DNA from: Bacteroidota bacterium
GTDB taxonomy: Bacteria > Bacteroidota > Ignavibacteria > Ignavibacteriales > Ignavibacteriaceae
Reading direction: 5' to 3'
Assembly (NCBI GenBank): GCA_024278655.1
Contig: JAJRSV010000470.1
Coordinates: 1 to 15,976 of the forward strand
DNA: 15,976 nt
Shown: piece after piece, positions 1 through 8,630 of the stretch
How the letters are laid out: the number at the start of each line of letters is the position of its first letter
Numbering within the stretch: the stretch's first letter is position 1
The notes under the pieces: model-generated
Databases searched by the model: none
What the model was told of the DNA's origin: nothing
The model's input: the letters and a program-made list of their open reading frames with translations, nothing else
Program-made: the position numbers and the translations under genes

Positions 1-28
1 AGCAACATTCTGAAAGGCAGATAAATTT

Positions 29-472
29 ATGGTTCATAAAATGATAAAGATAAACGGTAAGTATGTTGATGTGGGAAAAGTTGAACTCGAATCCGGAGAA
101 ACAATTACCTGGGAACAACTGAAGCTTAAAGACCCGCCGCTAATTCCTTACGGTAGTTCTATCGAAGTCATTTTTTCTTTCGAAGAAAAAGATTACCTGT
201 TAGGTAAAGACGGAATTGTTTGGGCAACTTATGATAAAAGACAGGCGGAAATAATTCAAACAACATTGCTTACGCAAAACATTGCCGTTGAGCTTGAAGA
301 GGAAAATTTAGGCAATCATAACTTGTTTCTGCTTCGGGTAACAGAAAAAAAAGAAATGCAAAACGCAATCGATTTTATATGGAAAAGTCCCGGCGGATTG
401 AACTTAACACCCGATTGGCATTATCGCAAAGGCGAAGAAAACAAAAGCTTTGAAAGATGGTTAAGTGGTTAG
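29..472 (+). CDS. Hypothetical protein with DUF2007-like segment
   Basis: This encodes a 147-aa soluble protein without signal peptide or membrane segment. I do not recognise it with certainty. Residues about 64-118 (ATYDKRQAEII... to ...NAIDFIW) have the look of the DUF2007 'putative signal transducing protein' fold: an alpha/beta ferredoxin-like segment in which an alanine-rich helix is followed by strands and a second helix. The first 60 residues are beta-rich, and the tail (DWHYRKGEENKSFERW) is polar and charged. The start at 29 is preceded by GAAAGGCAG as a possible ribosome binding site; an ATG at 41 is the alternative. Bases 1-24 read as a short in-frame tail ending in TAA, which could be the end of an upstream gene, but this is too short to claim. 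It is followed after 50 bases by a phosphatase remnant, and whether it is functionally linked to the phosphatases is unknown. Confidence 0.65.
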   Translation: MVHKMIKINGKYVDVGKVELESGETITWEQLKLKDPPLIPYGSSIEVIFSFEEKDYLLGKDGIVWATYDKRQAEIIQTTLLTQNIAVELEEENLGNHNLFLLRVTEKKEMQNAIDFIWKSPGGLNLTPDWHYRKGEENKSFERWLSG

Positions 473-522
473 TTAATAATTTTAAAAGAAAGCGTTGCCA
501 ATAAAAAATATTATTTGATTAT

Positions 523-804
523 AAAGGAATGCCTTTGGGTTCAATGAAGGTCTTTCCGTACACAGTTAAAGAAAGTCACCTGGAGCAGGGAGATACGGTT
601 TTATTGCTATCGGATGGTTTACCGGAGTTAACAAACGGCAGCAGCGAAATGTATGGCTACGACAGAACAGAAACAGAGTTCCATTCAATCGGCGAAAAAG
701 AACCGGAAGAGATAGTTGATCATTTAAAGAACTCGGCATCGCAATGGATAAACGGTAAAGCACCGGATGACGACGTTACTTTTGTGGTCATTAAGGTTAA
801 GTAG
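523..804 (+). pseudogene. SpoIIE/PP2C phosphatase C-terminal remnant
   Basis: This open stretch corresponds to only the last ~93 residues of a SpoIIE-type phosphatase. It starts at KGMPLGSM and keeps SDGLPE, the YGYDRT segment and the final DDDVTFVV metal-binding region, ending in TAG. By eye about 77 of 91 residues match the same region of phosphatase A (876-4628) and about 78 match phosphatase C (11859-12848). The first half of the catalytic domain (EVGGDYYD and GDATGHG, which supply metal ligands) and the coiled coil are absent, and an in-frame TAA at 502-504 closes the frame upstream. It therefore cannot be an active enzyme. An ATG at 529 could allow a 91-aa peptide. Many differences from A are synonymous, so the sequence diverged as working protein before it was cut. 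Deletion or recombination between paralogues is the likely cause (inference). Confidence 0.85.
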
Positions 805-875
805 AAGTGAAAATTAAATGACAACTGGTTTTATGAAAGTTAAAGTTAAGATAATATTCAAAGGATAAGCAGGTA

Positions 876-3800
876 ATGAAAAAACTATTCCAACAGAAAA
901 TAAAAATTATAATAACTGTTCTGATTTTGTCTTCATCGATCAATATTGCGCAGAGCAATTATAATTTCAGAAGATTTGCAGACTCGGAAAAATTATCGAG
1001 TGTTCAGGTTGAAGATTTTTTCCAGGACAGTTATGGGTTTATGTGGATTGTAACATCGGATGGTCTGAATCGCTATGACGGAAAAACCGTAAAGATATAC
1101 AAAAACCAACCGGGTGATATTGAAACACTTCCGGATAATGCCGGTTATAAAATTGTTGAGGATTTGCAAAAGAATTTGTGGGTTTCCTGCTATAATGCGG
1201 TAGGTAAACTTGACAGGAAAACAGACAAATTTAAACGCTATGGACTTGATAATTTGCCATTTAAAAGTCCACCTGAATTTCTATCTTCTTTACTTGATGA
1301 CGATGGCGGTATTTGGTTCACTGTTTCAAAACTCGGTGTTATCAGGTATAATAAAGCAATAGATGATTTTGAAAATATAAAACTCAGCAAAAATAATGAT
1401 AACAAGGTTTGGGGCGAAGTTCATTCGATTGCACAGCTTAAAAACGGTGTTATCATCGTTGCAGATTTCAGTAACGGATTAAAAAAATATAATCCTGAAA
1501 CAAATATGTTCGATCCTTACAATCTTAAACCGGGTTTCAGTCCTGAAAGTATTACGGTAATCCACGAAAGTAAAACGGGAAATATTTGGTTTGGGGGTAA
1601 TAACATTATTATTAAGTACTCACCTACTCAATATATTTTTAATGAATATAACCTAACCGGATTTTCAAAAATTAAATCGAACTATCATCAGGTTTTAGGT
1701 ATTATAGAGGATGATGACGATTATTTATGGATAAGCCAGCAGTCACATGGATTATTCAGAATAAATAAAAAATTTACTAATGCCGAACAGTTCGTTTATG
1801 ATGCGGCTGCATTCGGAAACTTAATCGGGAATGGAATAACCGGTCTCTTCCTGGATAGATATGGTATAGTCTGGTTGTCATATTTAGGCGGGGGTATTCA
1901 GCAGTTAGACCTTAATGCAAATTCATTTGGTTTCACTCCGTTTGATATTCGTGATAAATCATTCAATAACCAGACAAGTGTAACACAAATAAAAGGTTCA
2001 CCGTTAACTAATTCCGGTCTTATCGTTGGTACGGAAACAGAAGGCATTATAATTTATGATTCTGAAGCCAAGAAGTTTAATAATCTTAAACCGGATAAGA
2101 ATTTCGAAAAAACTGATTCTAATATTTTTATTAATACAATAGACATCGATAACAATGGAAATACCTGGTATGCAAGCAATAACAATTTCTTAATAAAGTT
2201 CGATCACTTAACTGGAAAAGTAACATCCTTTAATCCCCCGTATTATAAAAATGTAGCTATACAAGTTAAAATAGAATCAATAAAAATTAATCCTTCAGGT
2301 AAAATATGGATCTCTTCCAACTTAGGCGTTGACATCTTTAATCCTTCGACAGGTAAGTTTAAACCGATTCCGCGAATAATGAATAAAAAGGTTAACAAAG
2401 TCTTAAAATCGTATATCACGGAAATCGTAAAAAGAAAAAAGCCACTATCTTCTATTCTTAAAGTTGGAGAAGGAGAAAACCTAGAAAAATCATTCAGTAT
2501 CGAATCGAAACAAAAAGTTCTGCTAATAAATGTTGGCGAAGGCAGAGCTGTTCAGCAAATGATGTACGACTATGGCTCCTTGTCCAAAGAAGGTGGGAAA
2601 AATGTTTGGGCATTTGATGCTCTTGATAAAACCTTTTATGCAGGAGGTGGATTTAAAAACCGGATTAGTTTTAAATGTCTTGAACTGGATAAAGGAAAAT
2701 ATAATTTACACTTTCAATCCGATATCGGACATTCCTTCGGAAATTATAATACAATTGCAACTCCTGATTCCAACTGGTGGGGGATTCAGGTATTTACGAT
2801 AACTGATGAAGAATTCGAAAGAATAAAAGAACTCAATGAAGAAGAAATTAATAAACATGGGTTCCTGCCCTTTGAGAGAGGAAAGGTAGTTGAGTTCAGT
2901 AAAAAGTACTCCAACATTGTTTGGGTTGGTACTTTTACAAACAGCTTCTTCAAATATAATTTGTCAAACGGTAGATACAAGCAGTATCACTTCGATGGAA
3001 ATAATATTTCGGATGCAAGCCATTATATCAATTCTATTTATGAAGATTCGGACGGAATTCTTTGGGTTGGGAGCTATTCAAGCTTAATCAGGGTTAATCC
3101 CGATACAGATGAAATAAATGTTTATGCAACTCCCGATGGTCTTCCCGGTGGAATAATTTATAGCATTGTTGAAGATAATTATGGAGCACTGTGGATTCAT
3201 TCATCCGGCGGATTATCGAAGTTAAATAAAAATGCTCCGCTCAACAAATATGTGTTTGTGAACTATGATTCTAAAGACGGATTGGAAGGACTTGCACATA
3301 ATTTGGCTATCTGGAAAAATGAAAATGGTAAGATTTATTATGGCGGAAGAGGTGGAATAATTTCTTTTGTTTCGGGTAATGTAAATGTTACTAAGCCCGA
3401 CATTGTTGTTTTTGATTTTAAAATTGATGATATATCAATATTCGCTGACTCTTCGAAAGTAAACCTTAAGCAGACTATTTTCGATTCTCCGCAAATTAAT
3501 TTATCGTACTCCGAAAATAATATTTCATTTGAATTTGCCGCTATACATTTCTCAAGACCCGCTAAAAACAAAATTGCTTATAAGCTTGAAGGATTTAACA
3601 ATAAATGGTACGAAACCGACAGGAACTTTGCATCATTTACAAACTTAGATCCGGGTGAATATACATTCATAGTTAAAGGTGCAAACGGCGACGGCATCTG
3701 GAACGAAGATGGAAGAAATATAAAAATTATTATCTCACCCCCCTGGTGGAAGACGACTTTTGCTTATGTGGGTTATGGATTTGTTTTGCTCGGGTTTGTA

Positions 3801-4628
3801 TTTGGAGTTGATCGCTTGCAGCGGAGACGATTGCTTGCAAAGACAAGAGAACGAGCGCGAATAAAAGAATCGGAAATGCGCGCACAGATTGCCGAAGCGG
3901 AAAACGAACGTAAAACAAAAGAACTTGAAGAAGCACGACAACTTCAGCTTTCGATGCTGCCGGAAGACTTACCGAATCTTCCCAATCTCGATATTGCAGT
4001 TTTTATGCAAACGGCAACAGAAGTAGGCGGAGATTATTATGACTTTCACGTTGGAATGGACGGAACACTTACAGTTGTAGTTGGCGATGCAACGGGACAC
4101 GGAATGAAGGCAGGAACATTGGTAACAACTACCAAAAGTATGTTCAATATACTTGCGCCAAATCCTGATATCCTGACAACATTTTCTGAAATGTCACGTG
4201 TTATTAAAGGAATGAAGTTCCATCAATTATCAATGTGCCTGCTGCTGCTTAAGATAAAAGGAAACGAGTTGTTGGTTTCGTCAGCAGCAATGCCGCCGGC
4301 ACTGATTTATCGGAAGAAGAATAAGGCGATAGAAGAAATATTTATGAAGGGAATGCCGCTCGGCTCGATGAATAACTTCCCGTATACAATTAAAGAAAGT
4401 CATTTGGAGCAAGGCGATACAATACTATTATTAAGTGACGGCTTGCCTGAGCTTACAAACGGCAGTAATGAAATGTACGGCTACGACAGAACAAAAACCG
4501 AGTTTCATTCGGTCGGAGAGGAAGAGCCGGAAGAGATAATAAATCATTTAAAGAATTCCGTATCGCAATGGGTGAACGGCAAAGCACCTGATGACGATGT
4601 GACTTTTGTAGTGATAAAAATGAGATAA
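876..4628 (+). CDS. Membrane propeller sensor with SpoIIE phosphatase output (A)
   Basis: A 1250-aa one-protein signalling chain. Residues 1-27 are a signal peptide. Residues ~30-870 are two-component-regulator propeller repeats (for example GFMWIVTSDGLNRYDG and GILWVGSYSSLIRV), expected outside the cytoplasmic membrane. They are interrupted at ~501-675 by a beta-rich module. A Y_Y_Y domain follows (~880-955), then one membrane helix (~961-978), a charged coiled coil (~983-1035) and a SpoIIE/PP2C domain to the end. Catalytic landmarks are EVGGDYYD (1049-1056), GDATGHG (1070-1076), SDGLPE (1187-1192) and DDD (1239-1241), so it should be an active metal-dependent serine/threonine phosphatase. 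The plan resembles hybrid two-component sensors with the histidine kinase replaced by a phosphatase. AAGGA at 861-865 and AGG at 871 precede the ATG. The ligand and the phosphoprotein target are not evident; family members usually act on STAS anti-sigma antagonists or similar switches. Confidence 0.93.
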   Translation: MKKLFQQKIKIIITVLILSSSINIAQSNYNFRRFADSEKLSSVQVEDFFQDSYGFMWIVTSDGLNRYDGKTVKIYKNQPGDIETLPDNAGYKIVEDLQKNLWVSCYNAVGKLDRKTDKFKRYGLDNLPFKSPPEFLSSLLDDDGGIWFTVSKLGVIRYNKAIDDFENIKLSKNNDNKVWGEVHSIAQLKNGVIIVADFSNGLKKYNPETNMFDPYNLKPGFSPESITVIHESKTGNIWFGGNNIIIKYSPTQYIFNEYNLTGFSKIKSNYHQVLGIIEDDDDYLWISQQSHGLFRINKKFTNAEQFVYDAAAFGNLIGNGITGLFLDRYGIVWLSYLGGGIQQLDLNANSFGFTPFDIRDKSFNNQTSVTQIKGSPLTNSGLIVGTETEGIIIYDSEAKKFNNLKPDKNFEKTDSNIFINTIDIDNNGNTWYASNNNFLIKFDHLTGKVTSFNPPYYKNVAIQVKIESIKINPSGKIWISSNLGVDIFNPSTGKFKPIPRIMNKKVNKVLKSYITEIVKRKKPLSSILKVGEGENLEKSFSIESKQKVLLINVGEGRAVQQMMYDYGSLSKEGGKNVWAFDALDKTFYAGGGFKNRISFKCLELDKGKYNLHFQSDIGHSFGNYNTIATPDSNWWGIQVFTITDEEFERIKELNEEEINKHGFLPFERGKVVEFSKKYSNIVWVGTFTNSFFKYNLSNGRYKQYHFDGNNISDASHYINSIYEDSDGILWVGSYSSLIRVNPDTDEINVYATPDGLPGGIIYSIVEDNYGALWIHSSGGLSKLNKNAPLNKYVFVNYDSKDGLEGLAHNLAIWKNENGKIYYGGRGGIISFVSGNVNVTKPDIVVFDFKIDDISIFADSSKVNLKQTIFDSPQINLSYSENNISFEFAAIHFSRPAKNKIAYKLEGFNNKWYETDRNFASFTNLDPGEYTFIVKGANGDGIWNEDGRNIKIIISPPWWKTTFAYVGYGFVLLGFVFGVDRLQRRRLLAKTRERARIKESEMRAQIAEAENERKTKELEEARQLQLSMLPEDLPNLPNLDIAVFMQTATEVGGDYYDFHVGMDGTLTVVVGDATGHGMKAGTLVTTTKSMFNILAPNPDILTTFSEMSRVIKGMKFHQLSMCLLLLKIKGNELLVSSAAMPPALIYRKKNKAIEEIFMKGMPLGSMNNFPYTIKESHLEQGDTILLLSDGLPELTNGSNEMYGYDRTKTEFHSVGEEEPEEIINHLKNSVSQWVNGKAPDDDVTFVVIKMR
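2376..2900 (+). other. Beta-rich 'MYDYG...KNR' module inserted in the propeller
   Basis: Residues ~501-675 of phosphatase A do not follow the propeller pattern. The core (~538-640) contains MMYDYG (562-567), GGGFKNR (590-596), a LxxGxYxLxxxSDxxHS pattern (604-620) and WWGIQV (634-639), which I recall as an uncharacterised beta-sandwich-like module from extracytoplasmic proteins of Bacteroidota and Ignavibacteria. It is flanked by a lysine-rich segment (residues ~504-524) and a helical charged segment (residues ~643-670, DEEFERIKELNEEE). Clear propeller blades lie on both sides, ending near residue 500 and resuming near NIVWVGTF (680-687). An additional ligand- or partner-binding domain is a reasonable inference. 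The boundaries are approximate. Confidence 0.6.
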
Positions 4629-4638
4629 GTGTTGCAGT

Positions 4639-4798
4639 CCGTCTTTCGAATCGGGACGGTGCTGTTCATATAAATAACTTGACGTTCCCACTGCCGAAGG
4701 CATTCCTTCGGGAAGAAAGTGGGAAGCTCAGGAATGATTTAAGCGATTCCGGGTCTCAGCTTCGCTGCATCCGGTTTGCCTGCTTCAAGCAGGAATGA
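4639..4798. repeat. Cluster of intergenic palindromes
   Basis: The 207-bp gap between genes A and B is packed with inverted repeats. CCGTC/GACGG pair at 4639-4643 and 4655-4659. A two-part hairpin has an outer stem TTCCCACT/AGTGGGAA (4685-4692, 4718-4725) and an inner stem CCGAAGG/CCTTCGG (4694-4700, 4705-4711) with loop CATT. CCGG/CCGG (4749-4752, 4771-4774) encloses CAGC/GCTG (4757-4760, 4764-4767). CCTGCT/AGCAGG lies at 4779-4784 and 4788-4793. CAGGAATGA occurs twice (4729-4737, 4790-4798). The local GC content is higher than in the flanking genes. This looks like REP-like or MITE-like extragenic repeats. No T-run follows any stem, so a classical intrinsic terminator is not supported, although the structure may still end or stabilise the gene A transcript. 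Confidence 0.7.
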
Positions 4799-4835
4799 CC
4801 TGGCTAAAAAATATAAACTAATAAAGAAATATTAT

Positions 4836-6443
4836 ATGAAGCTCATAAGAAATTTTACTGTTATCTTAATTTATCTGCTGTCGGCTATCACTGCAAATGC
4901 CCAAACCAAAATTAAAACCGAAGCGAACGCTGATATTGTGGTATATACGAACAAGGATGGTTTGCCGACGACTAATTTCTCGAACATTGTGCAAACTAAC
5001 GATGGATATCTCTGGATATCGGGAATTGAAGGAACTTACCGCTTTGACGGTTATGAGTTTGAAGAAGTTGGAAAAGAATACGGTGTTCCTGAAATGCAGG
5101 CGGTGTATTATGATTCACTGAAGAATACACTATACTTTGCTTCACCTGCCAAATTTGTGATCTTCGACGGGGATCAATTTAAGGTTTTTGGAAAAGATGA
5201 AGGTTATACAATTAATGGGCAGGATGGACAAACAGTTAATTTTGTTCGTGCTGACAGCAAGGGGCGAATTTGGATTGGTTCATCTACGCCTTTTATTGAT
5301 AAAGAATTTAACGGTGGATTAACAAAATATGAAAACGGAAAATTTACTGTTTATGACTCAACCACATTTCCGTTACATAATGCCAGCGATTTTATTGAAA
5401 CACCTTACGGCGACTTAATTTTTTCTTCCTTCGGTAGGAACACAAGCACTTATGAATCGGCATATATTGCTTTATATAAAAACGACAAGTTCAAACGTAT
5501 CGATGAATCGGAGGGTGTAGAATTACAAAATGCTGCATTAATTAACCGTGATTTAAACAAAACAATTGATGAAGAAGGTAATACCTGGATAGCATTTTCA
5601 GGCATAATTATTATAGCCGATGAAGTTTCAATTACAAAATCGGGAGTGCTGATGTATGACGGAGAATCATTTCACGAATTTCCCGGATTAAAATCTTTTT
5701 TGGGGGAAGCACGCGGAATAGCTTCCGTACATTATAATCCGGCTGATGATAAAATTTATGCAACGACATATAATCCCGGTTCGGAAAATTTTAATCGGAA
5801 TAATAAAACAATTTATGAATTAGATGGTGATCATTGGATTAATTCGGATATCATTAAAAGTATAGGTTCCATACAAAACTTAAAAACCGGAAAGACGTTA
5901 CACGATATTTCATACGTATTTACGGTTTTTATCGATAGTAACAAGTACTTCCCGGAGATGTTAAGCTTTATAGTAACAGATAAGGTTCTGGGTGGTCAGG
6001 GCACCAAATATCAAAACCAGTATTTTACTTACAATAATGATAAATGGTTGAAAACAGAAGCAACTACAGGCGCTCCGATAAAAGAACTTAAAAACGGTTT
6101 GCTAATGAATACACTGAACGGTTTCGGTGTTTATTACCCGAAAGATTTTAAGTTGTTTACTGAAAAAGATGGTTTCCTTCTCCCGGGTAGTTTTATTCCT
6201 TCTCTCTTTACCGATAAAAACGGTATCGTTTGGATTTCCTACTCGCTGGGTGATTTACCTGCTTATTTGGGATTGAGTGAGGTTGGTATAAATATATGGG
6301 ACGGTAAAAAGCTGCACACTATAACCGAAAAAGATGGTCTTTCAGGCAATGCAACTTTTATTACTTTTCAGGATAACGAAGGACGAATATGGATTCCTAC
6401 TACAAAAGGAGTAACACTTTGCCGTGAAATTCAAAACAGCTAA
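4836..6443 (+). CDS. Phosphatase B, secreted propeller half
   Basis: This is the 535-aa segment upstream of the in-frame stop. It has a clean signal peptide (MKLIRNFTVILIYLLSAITANA, cleavage probably between A22 and Q23). Propeller blades follow, with diagnostic strands such as DGYLWISGIEGTYRFDG, GRIWIGSS, GNTWIAF, GIVWISYS and GRIWIPTTKGVTL. The frame can be extended upstream to a TTG at 4776, but those 20 extra codons lie in the palindromic repeats and would bury the signal peptide, so the ATG at 4836 is chosen. If translated alone, it would be an exported propeller fragment with no membrane anchor and no output domain. It starts 207 bases after gene A and was probably a separate paralogue of it. 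Confidence 0.8.
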   Translation: MKLIRNFTVILIYLLSAITANAQTKIKTEANADIVVYTNKDGLPTTNFSNIVQTNDGYLWISGIEGTYRFDGYEFEEVGKEYGVPEMQAVYYDSLKNTLYFASPAKFVIFDGDQFKVFGKDEGYTINGQDGQTVNFVRADSKGRIWIGSSTPFIDKEFNGGLTKYENGKFTVYDSTTFPLHNASDFIETPYGDLIFSSFGRNTSTYESAYIALYKNDKFKRIDESEGVELQNAALINRDLNKTIDEEGNTWIAFSGIIIIADEVSITKSGVLMYDGESFHEFPGLKSFLGEARGIASVHYNPADDKIYATTYNPGSENFNRNNKTIYELDGDHWINSDIIKSIGSIQNLKTGKTLHDISYVFTVFIDSNKYFPEMLSFIVTDKVLGGQGTKYQNQYFTYNNDKWLKTEATTGAPIKELKNGLLMNTLNGFGVYYPKDFKLFTEKDGFLLPGSFIPSLFTDKNGIVWISYSLGDLPAYLGLSEVGINIWDGKKLHTITEKDGLSGNATFITFQDNEGRIWIPTTKGVTLCREIQNS

Positions 6444-6764
6444 GGTGAATGGATTTTTAAATTTGAAAAGATTGAAAGCGATAAATCAAAAAATTATAAT
6501 ACAACTAAATTACTTGAAACTTCAAAAGGCGAAATTTATGCATGGCAAACAGCAGTAGGAACGGTATTTGGTGATTACACATCCTATTTTTATCTGGGAA
6601 AGTTTGACGGTGAAAAATTTATCGAAATCCCGTCGCCGTTTGATGAAAATTTTTTAAAGAAGCAAACACAATTTTTTGAGTTAAGAGAAAATCCCGATGG
6701 TAACCTTTTACTCGAAGGAATATTTGCAGATAAATTAACCGGACTTACAACTGCTAAAACTTAT

Positions 6765-8531
6765 GTGATGGTTTATGACGGTAAAAGCTGGGCTAATGCT
6801 CCCGACACTTGGGAAGTTCCCGAAGATCAGCTTCATTATGTGGGCACGCTTGATAATGGTATGTACTACTTAACAGTAAACGGTTTTTATAATTTTGATG
6901 GTAAAAAGTTTGTTAATCTGATTGACAGCGTTGATGCGAATGCAGATTTCCGCTTACTTAAAGGAGCAAGTGTTGCCGGTACTAAAACAGATAATCAGGC
7001 AGACGGAAAACTTTATATAAGATTAAGAAACAGGGGACTTGTAATTTTCGATGGAATCAATCTGAATTTTTATACAAAAAAAGACGGGCTTCCGTCGGCG
7101 AATCTATACAATCCAAATCCTGACCACAAAGGTAGTATGACGTTTTCCCATCCTTCGGGGGCTCTTATAGTTAAAGATAATAAATTTCAAAATTACTACG
7201 ATGACGGAGGTAACGTAACAGGCGGTGCGAACGTAACCACTCTCGATGGTGAAGGTAATCTTGTTATGCATTACAGGGGTATAGGATTATTAATTAAAAA
7301 ACAGGATCATAAAACATACCCGTTAAAATTATCATCAGTCTCTATCGATACAGCATCATATTTTTATAACTTTCCGACCAATTTCTCTCATACTGAAAAT
7401 TCGTTCGTTTTTAAATTTGCCGCATTGAATTTTAAAGATCCTAAACAGACCAACTACGAATACATTCTGGAAGGATATGATAAAGATTGGTCGCTGCCCG
7501 GTAACTTTTCATTCGCTCAGTATCAAAATCTGCCACCCGGTGATTATACGTTTCGTGTAAAAGGTATAACTTCCAACGGAATAAAAACAAATGATGCGAC
7601 TTATGCTTTTGTTATAACTCCACCGTTCTGGAAGACGTGGTGGGCTTATACTTTTTATGTGCTATTTGTTGTTGTTGGACTATATAACTTGCGTAGAATT
7701 GAAAGGCGTAAAATGAAGTTGAAGGAAACAGAGAGAGTCAGGAAAGAAAGAGCGGATGCAAGATTGAAAGAAGCCGAACTCCGCGCTCAATTATCCGAAG
7801 CTGAAAATGAGCGTAAAAGCATAGAGCTCGAAGAAGCACGGTTGTTACAGCTATCGCTGCTTCCGCACGAACTGCCTAAGCCTCCGAATCTTGATATTGC
7901 AGTTTACATGAAAACAGCCACTGAAGTCGGTGGAGATTATTACGACTTTTCGGTGGCACTCGACGGTTCGCTTAATGTTGCAATTGGCGATGCAACAGGG
8001 CATGGGATGAAAGCCGGCACGTTGGTTTCTTTAATGAAGGCATTGTTCACGACGGATTCGGTAAAATTGGAAATAGATGAATTTTTTAGTTCTTCGAATG
8101 AAGCGCTGAAAAAAATGAGAATGGAAAGAGTTATGATGGGCTTTGCAATGATTAACATTAAAGAGAACAGAGCTAAATTAATCAACGCCGGAATGCCCCC
8201 TGTTTACTATTATAATAATAAAACAAATCAGGTTGAAGAAATAGCTGTTCATTGCATGCCGCTTGGTGCTTTATCTTCAACAGCTTTTCAGACCAGGGAG
8301 TTTAATCTGTACCCGGGCGATGCAATACTTATGATGAGTGACGGTTATCCTGAACTGAGTAATGGAAACGATAAACAATTAGGTTATGAATTTGTACAAA
8401 AATCATTTGAAAAAGTAGCGGAAAAGCAACCGGAAGAAATTATCGATTACTTAACAACCGAAGGTTTCCGGTGGGCAAACAGCAGCGACCCTGATGACGA
8501 TGTCACCTTCGTCGTTATTAAGTTCCGGTAA
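6765..8531 (+). CDS. Phosphatase B, Y_Y_Y/membrane/SpoIIE half
   Basis: This is the in-frame continuation of the split gene, 588 residues when counted from the GTG at 6765; the true coding sequence probably extends back to the internal stop. It contains the last propeller blades (to ~190), a Y_Y_Y domain (~205-283), one membrane helix (~292-306), a highly charged coiled coil (~310-370) and a SpoIIE/PP2C domain. Catalytic landmarks are intact: EVGGDYYD (387-394), GDATGHG (408-414), SDGYPE (525-530) and DDD (577-579). Without the upstream half it lacks a signal peptide and much of the sensor. No convincing ribosome binding site precedes the GTG. The phosphatase domain differs clearly from those of A and C, for example in the middle helix region, so B is an older paralogue. 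Confidence 0.8.
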   Translation: MMVYDGKSWANAPDTWEVPEDQLHYVGTLDNGMYYLTVNGFYNFDGKKFVNLIDSVDANADFRLLKGASVAGTKTDNQADGKLYIRLRNRGLVIFDGINLNFYTKKDGLPSANLYNPNPDHKGSMTFSHPSGALIVKDNKFQNYYDDGGNVTGGANVTTLDGEGNLVMHYRGIGLLIKKQDHKTYPLKLSSVSIDTASYFYNFPTNFSHTENSFVFKFAALNFKDPKQTNYEYILEGYDKDWSLPGNFSFAQYQNLPPGDYTFRVKGITSNGIKTNDATYAFVITPPFWKTWWAYTFYVLFVVVGLYNLRRIERRKMKLKETERVRKERADARLKEAELRAQLSEAENERKSIELEEARLLQLSLLPHELPKPPNLDIAVYMKTATEVGGDYYDFSVALDGSLNVAIGDATGHGMKAGTLVSLMKALFTTDSVKLEIDEFFSSSNEALKKMRMERVMMGFAMINIKENRAKLINAGMPPVYYYNNKTNQVEEIAVHCMPLGALSSTAFQTREFNLYPGDAILMMSDGYPELSNGNDKQLGYEFVQKSFEKVAEKQPEEIIDYLTTEGFRWANSSDPDDDVTFVVIKFR

Positions 8532-8630
8532 ATTTCAATCGCTGAACCGTTGGTAACTTACCGTTACGGAAAGTGAAAGTGTGTATAATATAAATGAAAC
8601 AAAAAATCTTTGAATAATTAAGGTGTTCAA

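Larger units (their letters stand above)
4836..8531 (+). pseudogene. Propeller/SpoIIE sensor phosphatase B, split by one in-frame TAA
   Basis: Reading from the ATG at 4836, a single reading frame runs to the TAA at 8529-8531, with just one interruption: TAA at 6441-6443 (codon 536 of a would-be 1231-residue product). The 107 codons between this stop and the GTG at 6765 are fully open and continue the propeller style (GEWIFKFEKI, YFYLGKFDGEKF). The intact product would have the same plan and nearly the same length as phosphatase A. One base substitution at 6441 would explain the split. TAA is the normal terminator of other genes here, so stop-codon reassignment is unlikely. Alternatives are a sequencing or assembly error, real readthrough, or two separately translated halves. 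Confidence 0.85.

Noticed and set aside
1..24. Possible tail of an upstream gene ending in TAA at 22-24
   Set aside because: Only seven codons are visible, too few to distinguish from chance.
2572..2802. Alternative + frame within gene A
   Set aside because: It sits wholly inside the inserted module of phosphatase A in another frame and shows no family resemblance.
3730..3941. Two overlapping minus-strand frames of 68 codons
   Set aside because: They lie opposite the membrane/coiled-coil part of phosphatase A, are low in complexity and have no recognisable product; they are shadows of the coding strand.
8547..8589. CCG...CGG inverted repeat and a TATAAT-like box before the hydroxylase gene
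   Set aside because: The stem has uneven bulges and no T-run, and the TATAAT at 8584-8589 has no good -35 partner; this group also often uses different promoter sequences, so neither a terminator nor a promoter is claimed.
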